DNA of 64,000 nt. Source: Lentinus brumalis. Its lineage: Eukaryota > Basidiomycota > Agaricomycetes > Polyporales > Polyporaceae. Positions 33,629 to 45,284 of the stretch are shown here, piece after piece (position 1 is the first letter of the stretch; each line of letters starts with the position of its first letter). The translations under genes and the position numbers were made by a program. Under the pieces are notes generated by a model. It was given only the letters and a program-made list of their open reading frames with translations. It had not been told where the DNA came from and did not search any database. The DNA is taken from contig MARA01000009.1 of assembly GCA_001792895.1 (NCBI GenBank), forward strand, positions 496,001-560,000, read 5' to 3'.

Positions 33629-35593
33629 TCACCGAATCGTGCACTTGTCGAACACGCTCTCGCGCCGCTCGGCCTTCTCAGGCACGCCCCAGACCCGCCA
33701 CATTTTCATCGCTTCCTCGACCGGGCAGATGGTGAACACCATCGTCCCATCCGGACTCAGGCAGCTGTGTCCGACCGGCCCCGTGTGAGCTGCCACACTA
33801 ACCACACGGCGGAGGCTCGGGTACGAGTGCACCGTGAGCGAGTTCGTCAGGTGGGTCTTAACTGCGACAGGCCGCTCGCGGTTGTTGCGCCGACGGGACG
33901 TGCTCGGTCCTGCGTCCCCGCCCACTAAGCTCGGACACGACTCGCTAGGGCCTCCACGCGGGAGCCAGGACATGCCGTGCGTGGAGAGCAGCTCTTTGCA
34001 GTGAGGGGACCAGAGAAGAGAGGTGATGGACGTGTTAAGCGGGATTATGTGCAAGGGAGGCGCTGTGCCTATCGTGTTGTTAATGTTCCAGATGCGTATC
34101 TTCCCGTCCGGATACATGGTACCCGTCGCGAGTAGGTCGGGCTTCCACGGACACCACGCGAGGGCCTGCCGTGAAGGTTGAAGTCAGCTTGTTGTCTAGC
34201 GGAAGCAGCTGACTGTATACTCACCTTGACCGGCGCATGGTGCTTCATCTTGCTGCCCCACCTGTTTGTAGACGTAAGAGCTTTGCTGGCCCTCGCGTCC
34301 CAAATTTGCACGACGCCCGCCTGGTCGCCACTCGCCAAGTAGTTGCCGTCGTGTCGCCAGCGAAGCCCGTGCACCTTATCCTTGTGCGCCTCGATCCGCC
34401 CAACTCGAGATGGGGTGCGTGTGTCGTGCAACGAAATCCCTCCGTCACCCATCCCGACGGCGAGCAGGTCTCCAGTCCAGCTGAGCCCTCCGACGTCGGC
34501 GTCGCCCTCCTCCTGCCACATGCCGAGACGGGTCGTCGTGTCCGCGTCCCAGAGCTGCATTTCGCCGTTCATCGTGCCCGCAGCAATGATGTTAGGCTTC
34601 TGCGGTGACCACTCGATGCTGATCAGTCGGCCCTTGTTCCGCTGGGGCAGCTTAAATAGATGTGCGATCTTGCGCGATGTGAGGTCTTGGTAGTACACGT
34701 CGTATCCACATGCGACCGCAATGGCATTACGCATGGACCACGATATCGGGTAGGCGAACAGGTCGGTGGGGATGCCAGGCCCGTCGAGTGCGAGGATGAA
34801 CTGCTTGCGTGCACCCAGGTGCGCCTCAGCAGACGTCGGAGGGACCTGATGGGGCTTCTTCAACAGCTGGTAGAAGTTGAACCGATGACGGTTCATATAC
34901 GAGTTGTTCCCGGGCTTCTCTGTGATTGGGTCCGTAAACTTGAGGACTCGGTCGTCTACGAGACCAAAGAACTTGGCTATTCGTTGGGTCCGTGGGGTGG
35001 TCTGTAATGGTATCGCGCGGTCTTTGCGCGCAGAGATGAAGCGGTCGGACTAGAGGACAAGCTGCATTAGTATCAGATACAGACTCGCTTTTAGATCTGT
35101 CCGAACAGTGACTCTGGGCACCTGCAGCACACGCGACAGCGAACTCATGCGAAGGCTTCCCATGCCTGTCATTTTCGAATCGTCATAGCCCTCGGTGCAA
35201 CCACCATACTGGCCACATGAGCAAATAGTCCAGAGAGATGTGACACCTAACACTGAGCGTGAAGAGGCTGTCTTGGGTAGCGTAGAGAGTAACGGGACCC
35301 GACGCGCAGCTCGGGACCCCTGCGCTGTGACCGATCGCGTCTCCCAGCCACAATTGCGTTTGTGTCCAAGAACCAATCCGACAGAAGCAGTGAAGACAAA
35401 CACGTACCACGTCGACCTTGCCTGTGTGGCCAAACTCTCCTCCAAACGCCTCAAACTCCCGCTCATCCTCATCTGCGAGGGACATCCGCCTCCGCTTCGC
35501 TGCAGAGTATAGGTTGGGCGTCACGGCTCCCGGGACCAGGGCACGCTTCCGTGACGGCCCTGGGGTCTGTAAGTTTGCATTCTTGTCGTTCAT
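33629..35593 (-). CDS. Cdc20/Cdh1-type activator of the anaphase-promoting complex (WD40)
   Basis: These WD40 proteins recruit substrates to the APC/C in mitosis, G1 or meiosis. The ATG at 35593 starts MNDKNANLQTPGPSRKRAL. Short exons lead to SDRFISARKDRAIPLQ, which fits the C-box (D-R-[FY]-I-x-x-R). MNRHRFNFYQLLKKP precedes the propeller, whose blades include VACGYDVYYQDL, IIAAGTMNGEMQLWD, LLAVGMGDGGISLHD, VHGLRWRHDGNYLASGDQAG, IRIWNINNTIG, SITSLLWSPHCKELLSTHG and DGTMVFTICPVEEAMKMWRVWG. The protein ends in Ile-Arg, the IR tail that docks these activators on the APC/C (TGA 33629-33631). A basic and Ser-rich insert of about 45 residues follows STHG, where Cdc20 and Cdh1 are short. The insert and loose blade sequences suggest a divergent, perhaps meiosis-specific member, but subtype cannot be settled by eye. 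Confidence 0.88.
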
Positions 35594-35602
35594 GACAGGT
35601 TC

Positions 35603-35970
35603 TTGCAGGTATTCAAGTCTCTCAGTCGCTCGCGCGGATATGGAAGAGGAGATGGTGGTGGTTCAGGACGAGGGTTCCGTGAGCGCCTGCATTCCCAGAA
35701 TGACAGACAAGGCCTCCGAGCGCTGAACTCCATATCAGCAACTTGCTGGAACTTAACAGCACTCGGTTTCCCTCATTCGGAGACTTCATTCGTATTCTCA
35801 ACGCCCTTTCGAACCTAGAGAAACTGGGTCGTCATCGAGTGTCTTGGGTCTCCATTCTGCATCTTGGCAGACTCGCGGAAGACATTCCTCCAGAGGTTGA
35901 AAAGGTTCTGGGTACGTCTGCCTACCTATCGTGGTACAGAGTCGTATTGACCCGCCGTCAAGTGCCATGA
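35603..35970 (+). pseudogene. F-box/LRR-type protein relic
   Basis: A short open frame (35743-35970) reads STRFPSFGDFIRILNALSNL and EKLGRHRVSW, which resembles the leucine-rich scanning segment of basidiomycete F-box proteins. It lacks an F-box, a start and flanking exons. The preceding 85 bp (about 35650-35725) recur in altered form at 40530-40615. It is best read as a remnant of a degraded F-box gene. Certainty is moderate because only one segment is recognisable. Confidence 0.45.
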
Positions 35971-36244
35971 CATGGAAGAACGGAGCAGGCAGGATGGTTC
36001 ATTGTAGGTACTCGCTGAAGCGAAGGGACGCTCATCAGAATGGGCGTGGCACATGCAGCAGTTATACGTACGTTGCCCACTGAGAATATCGACTGCATGT
36101 CACAGCCCCGCCCATGTACACGGTGTATCCAGAGCACGTCCTAGCTCTTGGACGCCCTCGCTACGCATATTATGATAGCAGCTACCAAGAGCGCAAGCAC
36201 CTGGTATGGTTGTTGTTCAGCTTCGGCAAGTGTTCAGGATTGAA

Positions 36245-37987
36245 TTATACGCAACTTACCAAGCATGCGATCCCTTGACTCAACCAGCAAGGCCTCCTGG
36301 CCTCATTGCTCTCAGTCTCCTGTCGCTCCAGGTCATAGTTCCAGGCGCAAGCACCATAGTTGGACGCGGTGGGCGCCCCTCCTGATGCATTCTGCAAGAC
36401 GTTACCGTGCACGGCTGCATCGTACTCGTACACGATAGGTCCCCCGGAGGTATGCGAGTATCGTGTCTCCTCTCGAGCAGTGCCGCTGGACTCCGTTGCG
36501 CACTCGATTGTCGGGAGCACGGATTCTTGCAAGCATACAACGACGACGTCTAGTACGGCATCCCCACTCGCTGGTTCGGCCACCGTTTTCGCTCCGTTCT
36601 CGTCTTCCGAACCTCCAAGGCTGCGATCTTCATCTTCATCGCCCAGTGTCTTTACGCGGACTTCCGGAGAAACCAATGCGGGTGCTGTCTGAGAGCAACC
36701 CTCTAGGACGTCTCCGTCTCCTGGGTGGCTGGCTGGTGCCGATGATAGCAGCTAGAAAGGAAGCGAGTGAGCAATCACGCCCAGATAGGCTCCGCCTAGT
36801 GGTCCTTTGTACGGCATGTACGACACTCACCGACGTGGTCGAAGAGGACGTCTGTAGGACGACCGGTACTGGTCCTGGAACGGCTGCAACTTGCCACTCG
36901 CCGTGCTCAACCTGAATCGACGATTCAGCCTTAGGTTGCGCCTGTAAGTTCTGCACCTCATCCTTATCGCTGGTACCCTCCGCCTCCTCCTCACTGTCGC
37001 CGTCAACGTCCATGTCCCTACTGTCGCCATCCACTTCCACCTCCCTACTGTCGCCCTGCATCTCCTCGCTTTGCATTTCAGGCTGATCGCTGGGTGACAC
37101 CTCGAACGAAGGATCGGGATGAAGAAGTTGTGGCTTCGCGTCGCATGCCGTCACCTCCACCTTCGAGTTTGCTAGTGCACTGCGTATGCGATGCTCAAAA
37201 CTTGTCTTTCGTTGGAGTTCAAGTTCGCGTGCCCGGTTCGCCTTGATCACCACGGCGTGCTGCCGGTCGCACTCCTGTAACAAGTGCTGGCGTGCCACAG
37301 CTCTAGCTTGCGCTCTCCTTTCCTCGTATGTCCTGCGCCCACTGCTCGACGGCTGGCTGCGCAACGGCAATGCGGTGCAGGTGGTATGTGTGGATCGTTT
37401 AGGATGAGATACCTTGCGCGACCTGTCGAGACTGCTGAGTCTGGACTGAAGAAGGCGGAGAATATTTCTGCTGTGCTCGAGCTGCTGCTCAATCCACTGC
37501 AGTCTCGCGCGGTGTCCCTCATCAGCTGTAGGCATGGCGGCCAGCACTATGTTCAGCCTCTCTCCGAGCGCCTGCACTGCGAGGAACGAATGCACTCACG
37601 TTTTCCTCCGAAGAACGACCAGCCATGCTCTATGCGTAGAGTCTTCTCTCGCTCCCGCGCGTCGATGTATGCGCCTACGTCCTCGAGCCGAAACTTCACC
37701 TCGGCGCGGTGAAGCTCGCGGACCTTGCGGGGCTCGAGTTGTGCGGCGGCACTCAACGCGTCGGCGTAGTCCGCTGCGTCCTTGTATCGCTGATAGCTCT
37801 CAAAGTAGGCTTGACTATGAGTGCTGCAGACATATTCACCTGATGCCGGTGCATGGCATGGTGTCTGATCGTCGACAGGATATTGGCAGAGTCGGGACGA
37901 GGATCGCGGCATCTCGTCGCTGCAGTGTACAGACTCCGAGTTGGTGTCTGATACGTATCTTTGGATATTGAAGGAATGGAGAAGCAT
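36245..37987 (-). CDS. Hypothetical Cys-rich and acidic protein
   Basis: The ATG at 37987 starts MLLHSFNIQRYVSD. The N-terminal part has SRLCQYPVDDQTPC and EYVCSTHSQAYFESYQRYK, giving a C-x8-C-x8-C-x2-H pattern that may bind zinc. A helical block follows (LEPRKVRELHRAEVKFRLEDVGAYIDARERE). The second exon set contains GHRARLQWIEQQLEHSRNIL, an Arg/Ala-rich stretch (YEERRAQARAVARQHLLQE) and a strongly acidic region with repeated GDSREVEVDGDS / GDSRDMDVDGDS units. A GTGAGT...CCACCCAG intron joins to GDGDVLEGCSQTAPALVSPE and a C-terminal domain with LDVVVVCLQESVLP and YGACAWNYDLERQE. The repeats and charge suggest a nuclear or scaffold protein, but I do not recognise a function. Similar Cys-His N-termini occur in uncharacterised basidiomycete proteins. 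Confidence 0.68.
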
Positions 37988-38982
37988 GAGAGCTGGGGAA
38001 GAGTTGAGAGTTTGGTCTCGCGGTCGTCGTACAGTCTCTTATTAGGCATACGCCGGTGGGGAATAACTGCGGTAAAAAATAGGGCCCAGGGTTCCGCCCC
38101 TCCCAGATGGGCGCTTGCACGCCAGATCGTCGTCCAGTAGGGAATGAATCCGCTAAGGAATGTCGACTTGGGGTCTCCCTGGCGTATTTGTTATTAAAGA
38201 TCCAACTGTAGTTGGACACGAGGCTTGTGTGAGGGTCGTGGTATCAGCGCTTGGGTATCTTTACTAGTACGCTTTGGCAGAGGCAGCGGAATGAAGGCGG
38301 AATGCAAGACCCGTGTGCGAGCACATACTTGCTGGGTCTACAAAAGTCGATTGCAATGCTTGTAGCATCGGCGGTCGCCTCATAGACAAGAATTCCCGAC
38401 GTATTCGCCCATGGACAGGCAGAAGGGTCGCGGAGAGCTCGATGCCATGGCCGTCTATGTCGCTGACGCCATCAGCAACCAGTAAAAAGCACTTTCAGCA
38501 GCTGCCAGCCTCTTGCGCGCTGCCGCTGCAGACAGACGGCACAGACGTTGTCGAACGCGGATGTGATGGGCGTCTGTTAGCCGAGATACCGATCTGCCTT
38601 GGCGGTGAGTTGCAGTCCTACGATATCCACGCGTTATACTGACTTATCTACAATGCAGCCGAATCAAAAAGCATTTGAAACGAGCATAAAAAAGTCCGCC
38701 TTTGCCTACGAGAATGTCTGCGGTCTTGTGCGGGAAGCGGCGGACCTGCGGCATCACGGTGGCAGCGCGTCCAGCAGAGTTCGACCGCCTGTAAACACAC
38801 CATGTGCGTGAGTCGCTCGTCTCTATGTAGGCAAACATGTATGATGAAGTTGGAGCTCTATACAAGTTGGAGAGAATGTCCGTCTGTTGGTTGAGTCTGC
38901 TTTAGTTGCCGCGGCCCGCCGGAGTTATCGGGCCGGCGCACTTCGCGCTGTAGCCCGAAACGCACTTCTTGTTCGCAGGCCC
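37988..38982. other. Intergenic: divergent region
   Basis: About 1 kb shared upstream of the hypothetical gene (-) and the flavin-reductase gene (+). Only short frames with no motif. Confidence 0.4.
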
Positions 38983-40308
38983 ATGGCTCCTTTGCTTCTA
39001 AGCAACATCGCGTCCGGCTTGCGTCTGTCCAAGCCTTCCCTCTCACATCCAATCACTTGGCCGCCTGGACATCCGTTCGCACTCAATCTCCCTAGGTTGG
39101 CATCTCGCCGGACTCGCACCACAATGTCGACAACCCCGACCGTCCCTCCGTTCAGACAGGACTTCGTCGCGAAACACACTGAAAGCCCGAACCCATCCTT
39201 CGTTTACGGGCAAAAGGTGTCTGAGACAGAAGAAGGATTGCGGTGGGTCGAGGGCGAGAAGGCCGGCTGGAAACTCGTTGATCCTGCAACTGAAGAGCCT
39301 GCGTCAGTAGCTACTCTCGGGATTGACGAATGTCCGCTGACTTATACTTACCCTCATGTTTGGCCCGATATATAGGAAGCTGGTGAGGCCCGATTTCAGC
39401 CGATCTTGCAATGTGAACCGCTGACAATAACTCCTTCAGTATAGCCTCATGATCAGCGGCATCGTACCGCGCCCTATCGCGTTCGTATCCAGTATTTCAG
39501 AGGAAGGCGTCGAGAACCTGGCGCCCTTCAGGTAGGTCGCCGCGACTGCTTGGAGACCCAGGGGTGCTAATCAGGTTTTTTTTTCAGCTGGTTTAACATG
39601 GTATGATAATCCTCGGCGGTCCATCACTCCTGGTGCCGTAGGCTCATATGATACGAAGGTCACGCACAACCCAGCTCTGATCTCGGTTTCTTGCTCGGTC
39701 AGCCCTGCGGGACCGCTCAAGGACACGGCGCACAACATCAAGTCGACCAAGAACTTCACAGTCAACATCATCAGCGAGCCCTTCGTCGAGAACGCCAATG
39801 TCACCTCCATCGACGCGCCGGCAAATATAAGCGAATGGCCAATATCTGGCTTGACGAAGGAGCCCAGCGTCAGTCTGCCTAGCCGCACAAATCTGTGACG
39901 CATCATCGCTCATTCTGCGGTAGATACATGTGAAAGCCCATCGTGTCAAGGAGAGCGCGTTCAGTATGGAGTGTGAAGTGGGCAACACGACACGTCTCTC
40001 TCGTACTTCACGCGCTCACGCTAGCACCTCTACAGCTCTTCCATGCGCACGACATCGTCAACCCGAACTCCGGGAAACACACCACAACCCTCATTCTTGG
40101 GCTTGTAAAGGCAATCCATGTTCGCGCAGACGTGCTGAACGAACGCGGGGTCGTCGATTTTGCGAAGTTCAAGCCTGTCAGCCGTCTGGGCGACATCTCC
40201 TACGCGCGCGTAGGGGACGCGTTCCGTATACCACGCCCATCTTGGAAGATTGAAGGCGAGAAGATAGGGGAATTTCTGAAGGGTATAGAGGACGCGCAGT
40301 CCGCGTGA
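38983..40308 (+). CDS. Flavin-reductase-like domain protein (FMN-binding split barrel)
   Basis: Members bind FMN and reduce flavins or related substrates. Two starts are possible: 38983 (MAPLLLSNIASGLRLSK, an Arg/Ser-rich head that could be a mitochondrial presequence) and 39124 (MSTTPTVPPFRQDF). The domain begins with YSLMISGIVPRPIAFVSSIS, then NLAPF joined through a tiny exon SWFNM to VTHNPALISVSCS. Next come PAGPLKDTAHNIKSTKNFTV, NANVTSIDAPANISEW and, after two more introns, HVKAHRVKESAFSMECE and LFHAHDIVN. It ends VVDFAKFKPVSRLGDISYAR and GEFLKGIEDAQSA (stop at 40306-40308). Five introns, all in phase, include one flanking a 13-nt exon (CTGGTTTAACATG, about 39588-39600). The frame is intact. 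It is likely a cytosolic or mitochondrial housekeeping or detoxification enzyme. Confidence 0.88.
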
Positions 40309-40969
40309 TGCAGTAGATGTTCGGGCTTACAATGTACGACAGGAACGATGAACTTGAGTGGCATACTACTTGTACGAGTACTCTACAACGCTACTGTGCA
40401 TCTTCAGGCTTCACGATGACTTTGACTAATTCTGCACGCTGCCAGTGCCCTCTTCCACAGCGCGCTGGTTGTCTCCAAGGTGCGCCTGTCCCCGGGGACA
40501 ATGAGTACCAGCTTCGGCCGCGACGAGATGGGGGTGGTTCGGGACGATGTTCAGTGAGCGCCTGCATGGTAATATTCCCAAAATGCCATGCAGACAAAGT
40601 CTCCGGCAACTTATGATTAGTAGTAACGACGTCAGACACCTACTTGTAACGTTGATCAAAGTGTTCAGACATTGCTGAGACGTTGCGGTCGTCCGCTGGC
40701 AAGGTCAACCGTGTGTGTATCACGAGTGTCTTCATCGAAGCAGTACTCGTACAGTCCTTCAAGGTTCTGACTAGAAGTACTTGTACCTATCCGCAATAAC
40801 GACAGACGAGGCGTATCATCAGGTCATGAGGTCATTACAAGTCATTACAGGTCGTCAGCAGCGGTCACTGAGATAGCAAAGAGACCTAAAAAGTTAGGGT
40901 ATAAATAAGCTCTCCTCGGCTTCGGCCCATCACGACGCGCCCATCATGCAAAGAGAAGTGTGCGGGGAC
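40309..40969. other. Intergenic: convergent region with copy of the F-box-relic repeat
   Basis: About 40530-40615 repeats, with roughly a quarter of bases changed and two small insertions, the segment at about 35650-35725 beside the F-box relic (shared GTGAGCGCCTGCAT core). No gene recognised. Confidence 0.45.
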
Positions 40970-42256
40970 CTAAAGCAAAACTGCAACAGCTCCAAAGAGT
41001 ATCGCTAGCACGAACGCGCTCCGGGATGAAGCAAGGGGAACAGCGGCGTTCGACGCGGATGTTGGAGTAGGGACAGGGAGGCTCGACGTGGGAGTGACCT
41101 CCCCGTCTGCGGTCGCTACTCCACCGAGGAGCGTGCTCTCCAGTGCACAGATCTTGCGCATGCCGTCGACGACTGCCGGAAGGTCTTGTGAGTTCAGGAA
41201 CTGCGTCTGGTTTGTCTGGATGAAGCTAGCGATCGTGTTAAAAGATATTGATTGGCCAGGAGAGCCCAGGCAGCACTTACCAGTCGACACATTGCGGGTA
41301 CGCTGCGTTGCGGAGGCGGATTGTCAGACGTTGGAACGAGATAGACCGAACCAAAGGACTTACTGCTCTGGAAGGTGTCCGCGCAGGCGCACTTGATGAC
41401 GTCAATAAACGCGCCAGGGTTGAAAATGATCTACGAACATACGAAGGTCAATGCCCGCCCTATGATGAAGGCTGGCCCGAAAAGAAACCACCGGAAGATT
41501 GACGAAGGGTAGGGGTTTAGTTCCAGCGAGCACGAGTGTGCTGCTACGATACGCCATGAATCACACAAAGTCCTTCGCAAGAAGACCATGTGGTCACGGA
41601 CGTTTGTGAACCTGATTACGGACGCTGCCGCCGCAATCACTAGGTTAATCTCCTACACTTTCGGTGAGAGCCGCACTCCGACTCTACGTGCACCACCAGA
41701 AACAGTGTATGATGCAAGGCCATGAAATCTTACTGAACCGTTGGCGGCACTAAGCGCCCGCCGAAACGATGATAGAAAACACCTTCAGCCTTCGAAGGGT
41801 GCGCGCACGCAGTGCGATATGCTTCGAGATTACTGCCCTGGCTTCAAATGATCCCCTTGACTACAGATAGTAGCAGAGGGGGAAATCCAGAGCCGGTGGT
41901 CGTCCAAAACCGAGATGGAAGATCTCTCCGCACCCTGTCGATACAACGTCGAGAGCACTCACCATCGAGAAGTTCTGCAGAACCGGCGCCGCCTGTGCAC
42001 AGCTGTTGATGCTATCGAAGTTCTGTGCACAGATAGGGCACGACGGGGGCTGATCGGGGAACTGGGGCTCGCCCGAGTCTCCATTCGTCCGGCTGGCCAA
42101 GCCTGCCTCGCCGCGGGGTGATACAGGCGCAAAGTCGTTCAAGTACCGGAACTGCGTTGGAAGCGGCAGGAATGGCGACGCGAACGCAGAAAGGATGCTC
42201 GAGGACCAGAACGAGAGGAGCGCAAGGAGGACTGCGAGGGACATGCAGCGTGCCAT
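40970..42256 (-). CDS. Secreted GPI-anchored Cys-rich protein
   Basis: The ATG at 42256 gives a signal peptide (MARCMSLAVLLALLSFWSSS). The ectodomain has DFAPVSPRGEAG, then PPSCPICAQNFDSINSCAQA with a C-x2-C pair, and APVLQNFSM. After a large intron (about 41430-41960) the next exon reads IIFNPGAFIDVIKCACADTF, followed by YPQCVDW and FIQTNQTQFLNSQDLPAVV. It ends with a Ser/Pro/Thr spacer and a hydrophobic tail (RSAFVLAILFGAVAVLL, TAG 40970-40972) typical of a GPI signal. At least eight cysteines are spaced as in a small disulfide domain common in basidiomycetes. A cell-wall or surface role is likely; no enzyme motif is present. The long intron, more than 500 nt, stands out against its neighbours. 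Confidence 0.72.
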
Positions 42257-43029
42257 TTGTCCGGAGTTGTGTACGGGTGTTCCGACTGTCGTGAAAGTCG
42301 TGAAAGCTTGGCCGGCTTGACTCTTGAGCCCGGAGCAGCAGCGGTCGACGAAGAGCGAGGGGGCTACTGCTGGTGGTGGGGAGAGGCAAGGTGCTGGGAA
42401 TGGCGAAGAGCGGAGAAGACCTTGCTCGGCAGGCGATCAGGTCAGCTGGGCCCGCATTCGCGACTTCCATCACTACCACCAGCATGTTTCAGTACGTCCT
42501 CTCAGCTTCCGAGCTGGTTCTCTCGCAATTGTCACGTTGGTCGCTTGGTTGTTACTGAGCCTCAGGTAACTGAGGGCACCAGACTTCGAGTCGGAGATCA
42601 CTGGAGGTGAGTAGTTTCTCCACTGTAATCATGATGTCGTTGACCTACTCTGGACCTCTCTGGACGCACAGGTCATTTAATGCTGGAAGAGTGACAGATT
42701 GGCATGTACGCGACGTCCCAGCGCACATCTTCCGCTGCGTAACTCTATCAAGAGCTTGCGACTGTGAGGTAGACTGCGTGTGTCGAGAGCTGTCCCACCT
42801 TCCAGCAACACGGACGACCCCAATCTCGACACAATATGGGAGACCTCGCGGCACTGGGTGGAAGGACGGCTGGGACCTCAAGTCGGGAGTACGAGCGAGT
42901 CCTTCGTGAACGATTGGCTGCGGATATTCCGCTTCAGCCAGACAAGCTTGGAGGCTGACCATCGTGGCACGCAGGGAACCGCGAATCGCGCTTGACCTTC
43001 ACGGGGACACTCTGTCAGAATCACCGCAG
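42257..43029. other. Intergenic: upstream of the GPI protein and of the HET relic
   Basis: No recognised gene. Open frames here do not extend the HET relic backwards beyond about 43030. Confidence 0.35.
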
Positions 43030-43400
43030 ATTCGTGTCAAATCCGTCTCCTGGACTGCCAAGCCTTCGTGCAGGAGGGTACTCTGCGCGTTTGCGAGTTC
43101 GCGGACTTCCCGATCATGCCATACGTCGCGCTTTCCTACACATGGCGAGGCGTTTCTGCTGGTCCGACGCTCTGTTTTCCGTTGAAGGGGCAGAAGAGGC
43201 GGATCCGGTCGGGGCTTCACCGCGGGACGATCATAGCCTCTACACCACCCCAATTACACGCTTGTGCAATTGGAAGCAAAAGCTTGGCAGCAAGCCCGTC
43301 GTGCCCTCACCGCAGCTCGTTCTGGAAAAATACCGTCAGGACGCTCTGCAGGCACATAATGGCGAGTTCTACGTCTGGACTGGGATGAACGTGCCTCCGA
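43030..43400 (+). pseudogene. HET-domain relic, internally deleted
   Basis: One frame reads QIRLLDCQAFVQEGTLRVCE and FADFPIMPYVALSYTWRGV, matching the N-terminus of the HET proteins at 26-30 kb. The frame then shifts to LFSVEGAEEADPVG, the following HET block. Everything from WMDRL through the middle of the protein is missing. At about 43315-43388 the C-terminal block reappears (LEKYRQDALQAHNGEFYVW, compare LERLRRDVLQSHGMDFLF in HET 1). The remnant keeps both ends of the gene but has lost most of the middle, and has at least one frameshift. It lies on the opposite strand from, and 13-17 kb away from, the HET pair. Confidence 0.65.
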
Positions 43401-43652
43401 ACCATCACTACGACAATACTGCCCACTGTGCCTTCTCTGACAATACGGAGACGCACATCTTCCCTTCCTATGTCAGCAGCTACGTCAACACAACAGTCTC
43501 TCAATTACACGTGTGTAATCTACAACATCGCTGAACCGGGATATCAATGTGAAGTCCTTGCGAACGATAAGTCCGTTGCTCCTACCCCCCTCCTAGTGCC
43601 AGTGCACCTGAGATCGGTCTCCGCATCTTCACACTACGAACACCTGCGCACT

Positions 43653-45284
43653 TCACATCATGGCCCATGCAAATGCAGCCACAACCGTCGCGCCCAACAC
43701 CGTCAATCCAGCAGCAGCGGGGCCCGGGGCCACGCCGTTCCCTCCACCACTACCGCTGCCGCTGCCGCTTCCACTGCCACTTCCGCTGCTGCCGCTGCCC
43801 GTCGGAGGGCTCCCGCCCGCCGATGCGGTAGTCGTCGCAGTTACAAAGACCGTGCTTCCGCCCGAGACGGTCGGGGTGAGGACCGTGTCGTCCAGTGAGA
43901 AAACCTTGACGTAGTTGACTTCGAAGAACGCGTCGGCGTAGTTGGCGCCGGTGCCGTTCACGTTGTCCGTGTACTGCGAAACGAAAACAGAGATGGAGTG
44001 GGAGTTGGAAAGCGTCAGAGTGTGAGCATGAACCGACGGGACGGAAACGCACGCAGGTGTTCGGACCGACGGTCTCCCCGGGCTTGCTGCACGTAGCCCC
44101 ATAGATGTTCGGCTGTCCAGCGCTGAATAGTCGGGAGATCAGCACTCAGCACTCCTGTTGGCATATCTATGGAGGACAGGAAACGCACAAGTCACCGCAG
44201 AGGGTCACGTCCAGCACGATCTGTTGGGGTTGGAAGAAGTTGGTGACATTGCAGGACGACGCGGGCCACGCTGCGGACGGGGTGCCCCACTTCGTAGGGT
44301 CGACCGAGGTCGTTGAGTTCGAGACGTCTGAAGGAACACTTGATCTCTGAAGAAACGACCAAGAGGTCAGCTCCCCATGATAAACTCGGACACTGTATGC
44401 AATGCGGTACTCACGGTCCAGAACCAGATGCTGCGCATACCCAGGTCAGCGTCATCCGACATCACACGCATGCACGACAGACTCAGACTCACAAGATCCC
44501 CGTGGAATCGAACTGCGTCGCCCACACGCCTCCGCCTGCATTGTTGAAGCCATCACCGAAGCTGTTGTCCTGCGTCTCCGTCACCGCGCACCCGTTGCGC
44601 GAGTTCTCCCCTGCCGAGCAGTCTGCGCCCTTGGTGGTGCCGAGCTGCTTGACGCCGTCCGGCTGCGAGCACCCGGAAGTCGTGTGCAGCGCCATTTGGT
44701 TGTTCGTAACGAGGTTGACCTGCTCCAGGATGTCGATCTCGCCTCCGCCGGGCCAGCTCACCGAGCGTGTCCAGAACGCGGGCCATACGGAGCAACCAAA
44801 GGGGAGGTGCGCCGCGTCGAAGATGAACACGCTGCCGACCCCGAAGTAGTCGTGCGTGCTGAGCGAGATCTGGTTGCACCGGGAGACATCTGTCAGCGGC
44901 GCAAGAATGAGCGGGAGGCGTGCAATTGCTCACCGAGTTGCGCTTGAGCTGGTCGGTCACGACGGTGACGTTGGGCAGGTTGGTGAAGTCGTCAACTTTG
45001 ATGACAGCGCGACCCGCGCTGTTGATGGATGTGAGGTTGGCCGCGTCGGCCGCACTCTGATTCAGCCAGTTCACGGCGCCTGGTGAACGCAAGGCCGGTG
45101 TGAGGCAGGGGGCGTGCATCATGAGCTCTATGACACACCGTTTGTCGTGTTGTCGAATCCATCTGCGAAGTCCCATCCATTGAAGAAGTTTTGGCCCGAG
45201 TAGTCTCTGACAAGGTTGTACTGCGCGAGTGCAGGCGCAGAGGCTGCTAGGAGGGTATATACGACGCTTGCGAGGGTATGCATG
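43653..45284 (-). CDS. GPI-anchored GH16 glucanase-like protein, copy A
   Basis: The ATG at 45284 starts a signal peptide (MHTLASVVYTLLAASAPALA). The GH16 fold follows: YNLVRDYSGQNFFNGWDFAD, SAVNWLNQSAAD, RAVIKVDDFTNLPNVTVVTD, STHDYFGVGSVFIFDAAHLP and FGCSVWPAFWTRS. The catalytic signature is GGGEIDILEQVN, the E-x-D-x-x-E with both catalytic glutamates. Later blocks are NQMALHTTSGCSQPD, GVWATQFDSTGI and WGTPSAAWPASSCNVTNFF. A Ser/Gly-dipeptide repeat and hydrophobic end (about LTVLGATVVAAFAWAMM, TGA 43653-43655) form a GPI signal. The protein probably modifies beta-glucan in the fungus's own wall. It is a tandem copy of the gene at 46.7-48.3 kb, with similarity extending into the 5' flank. 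A CTTATAAG TATA-like site lies about 50 nt upstream (45334-45341). Confidence 0.92.
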
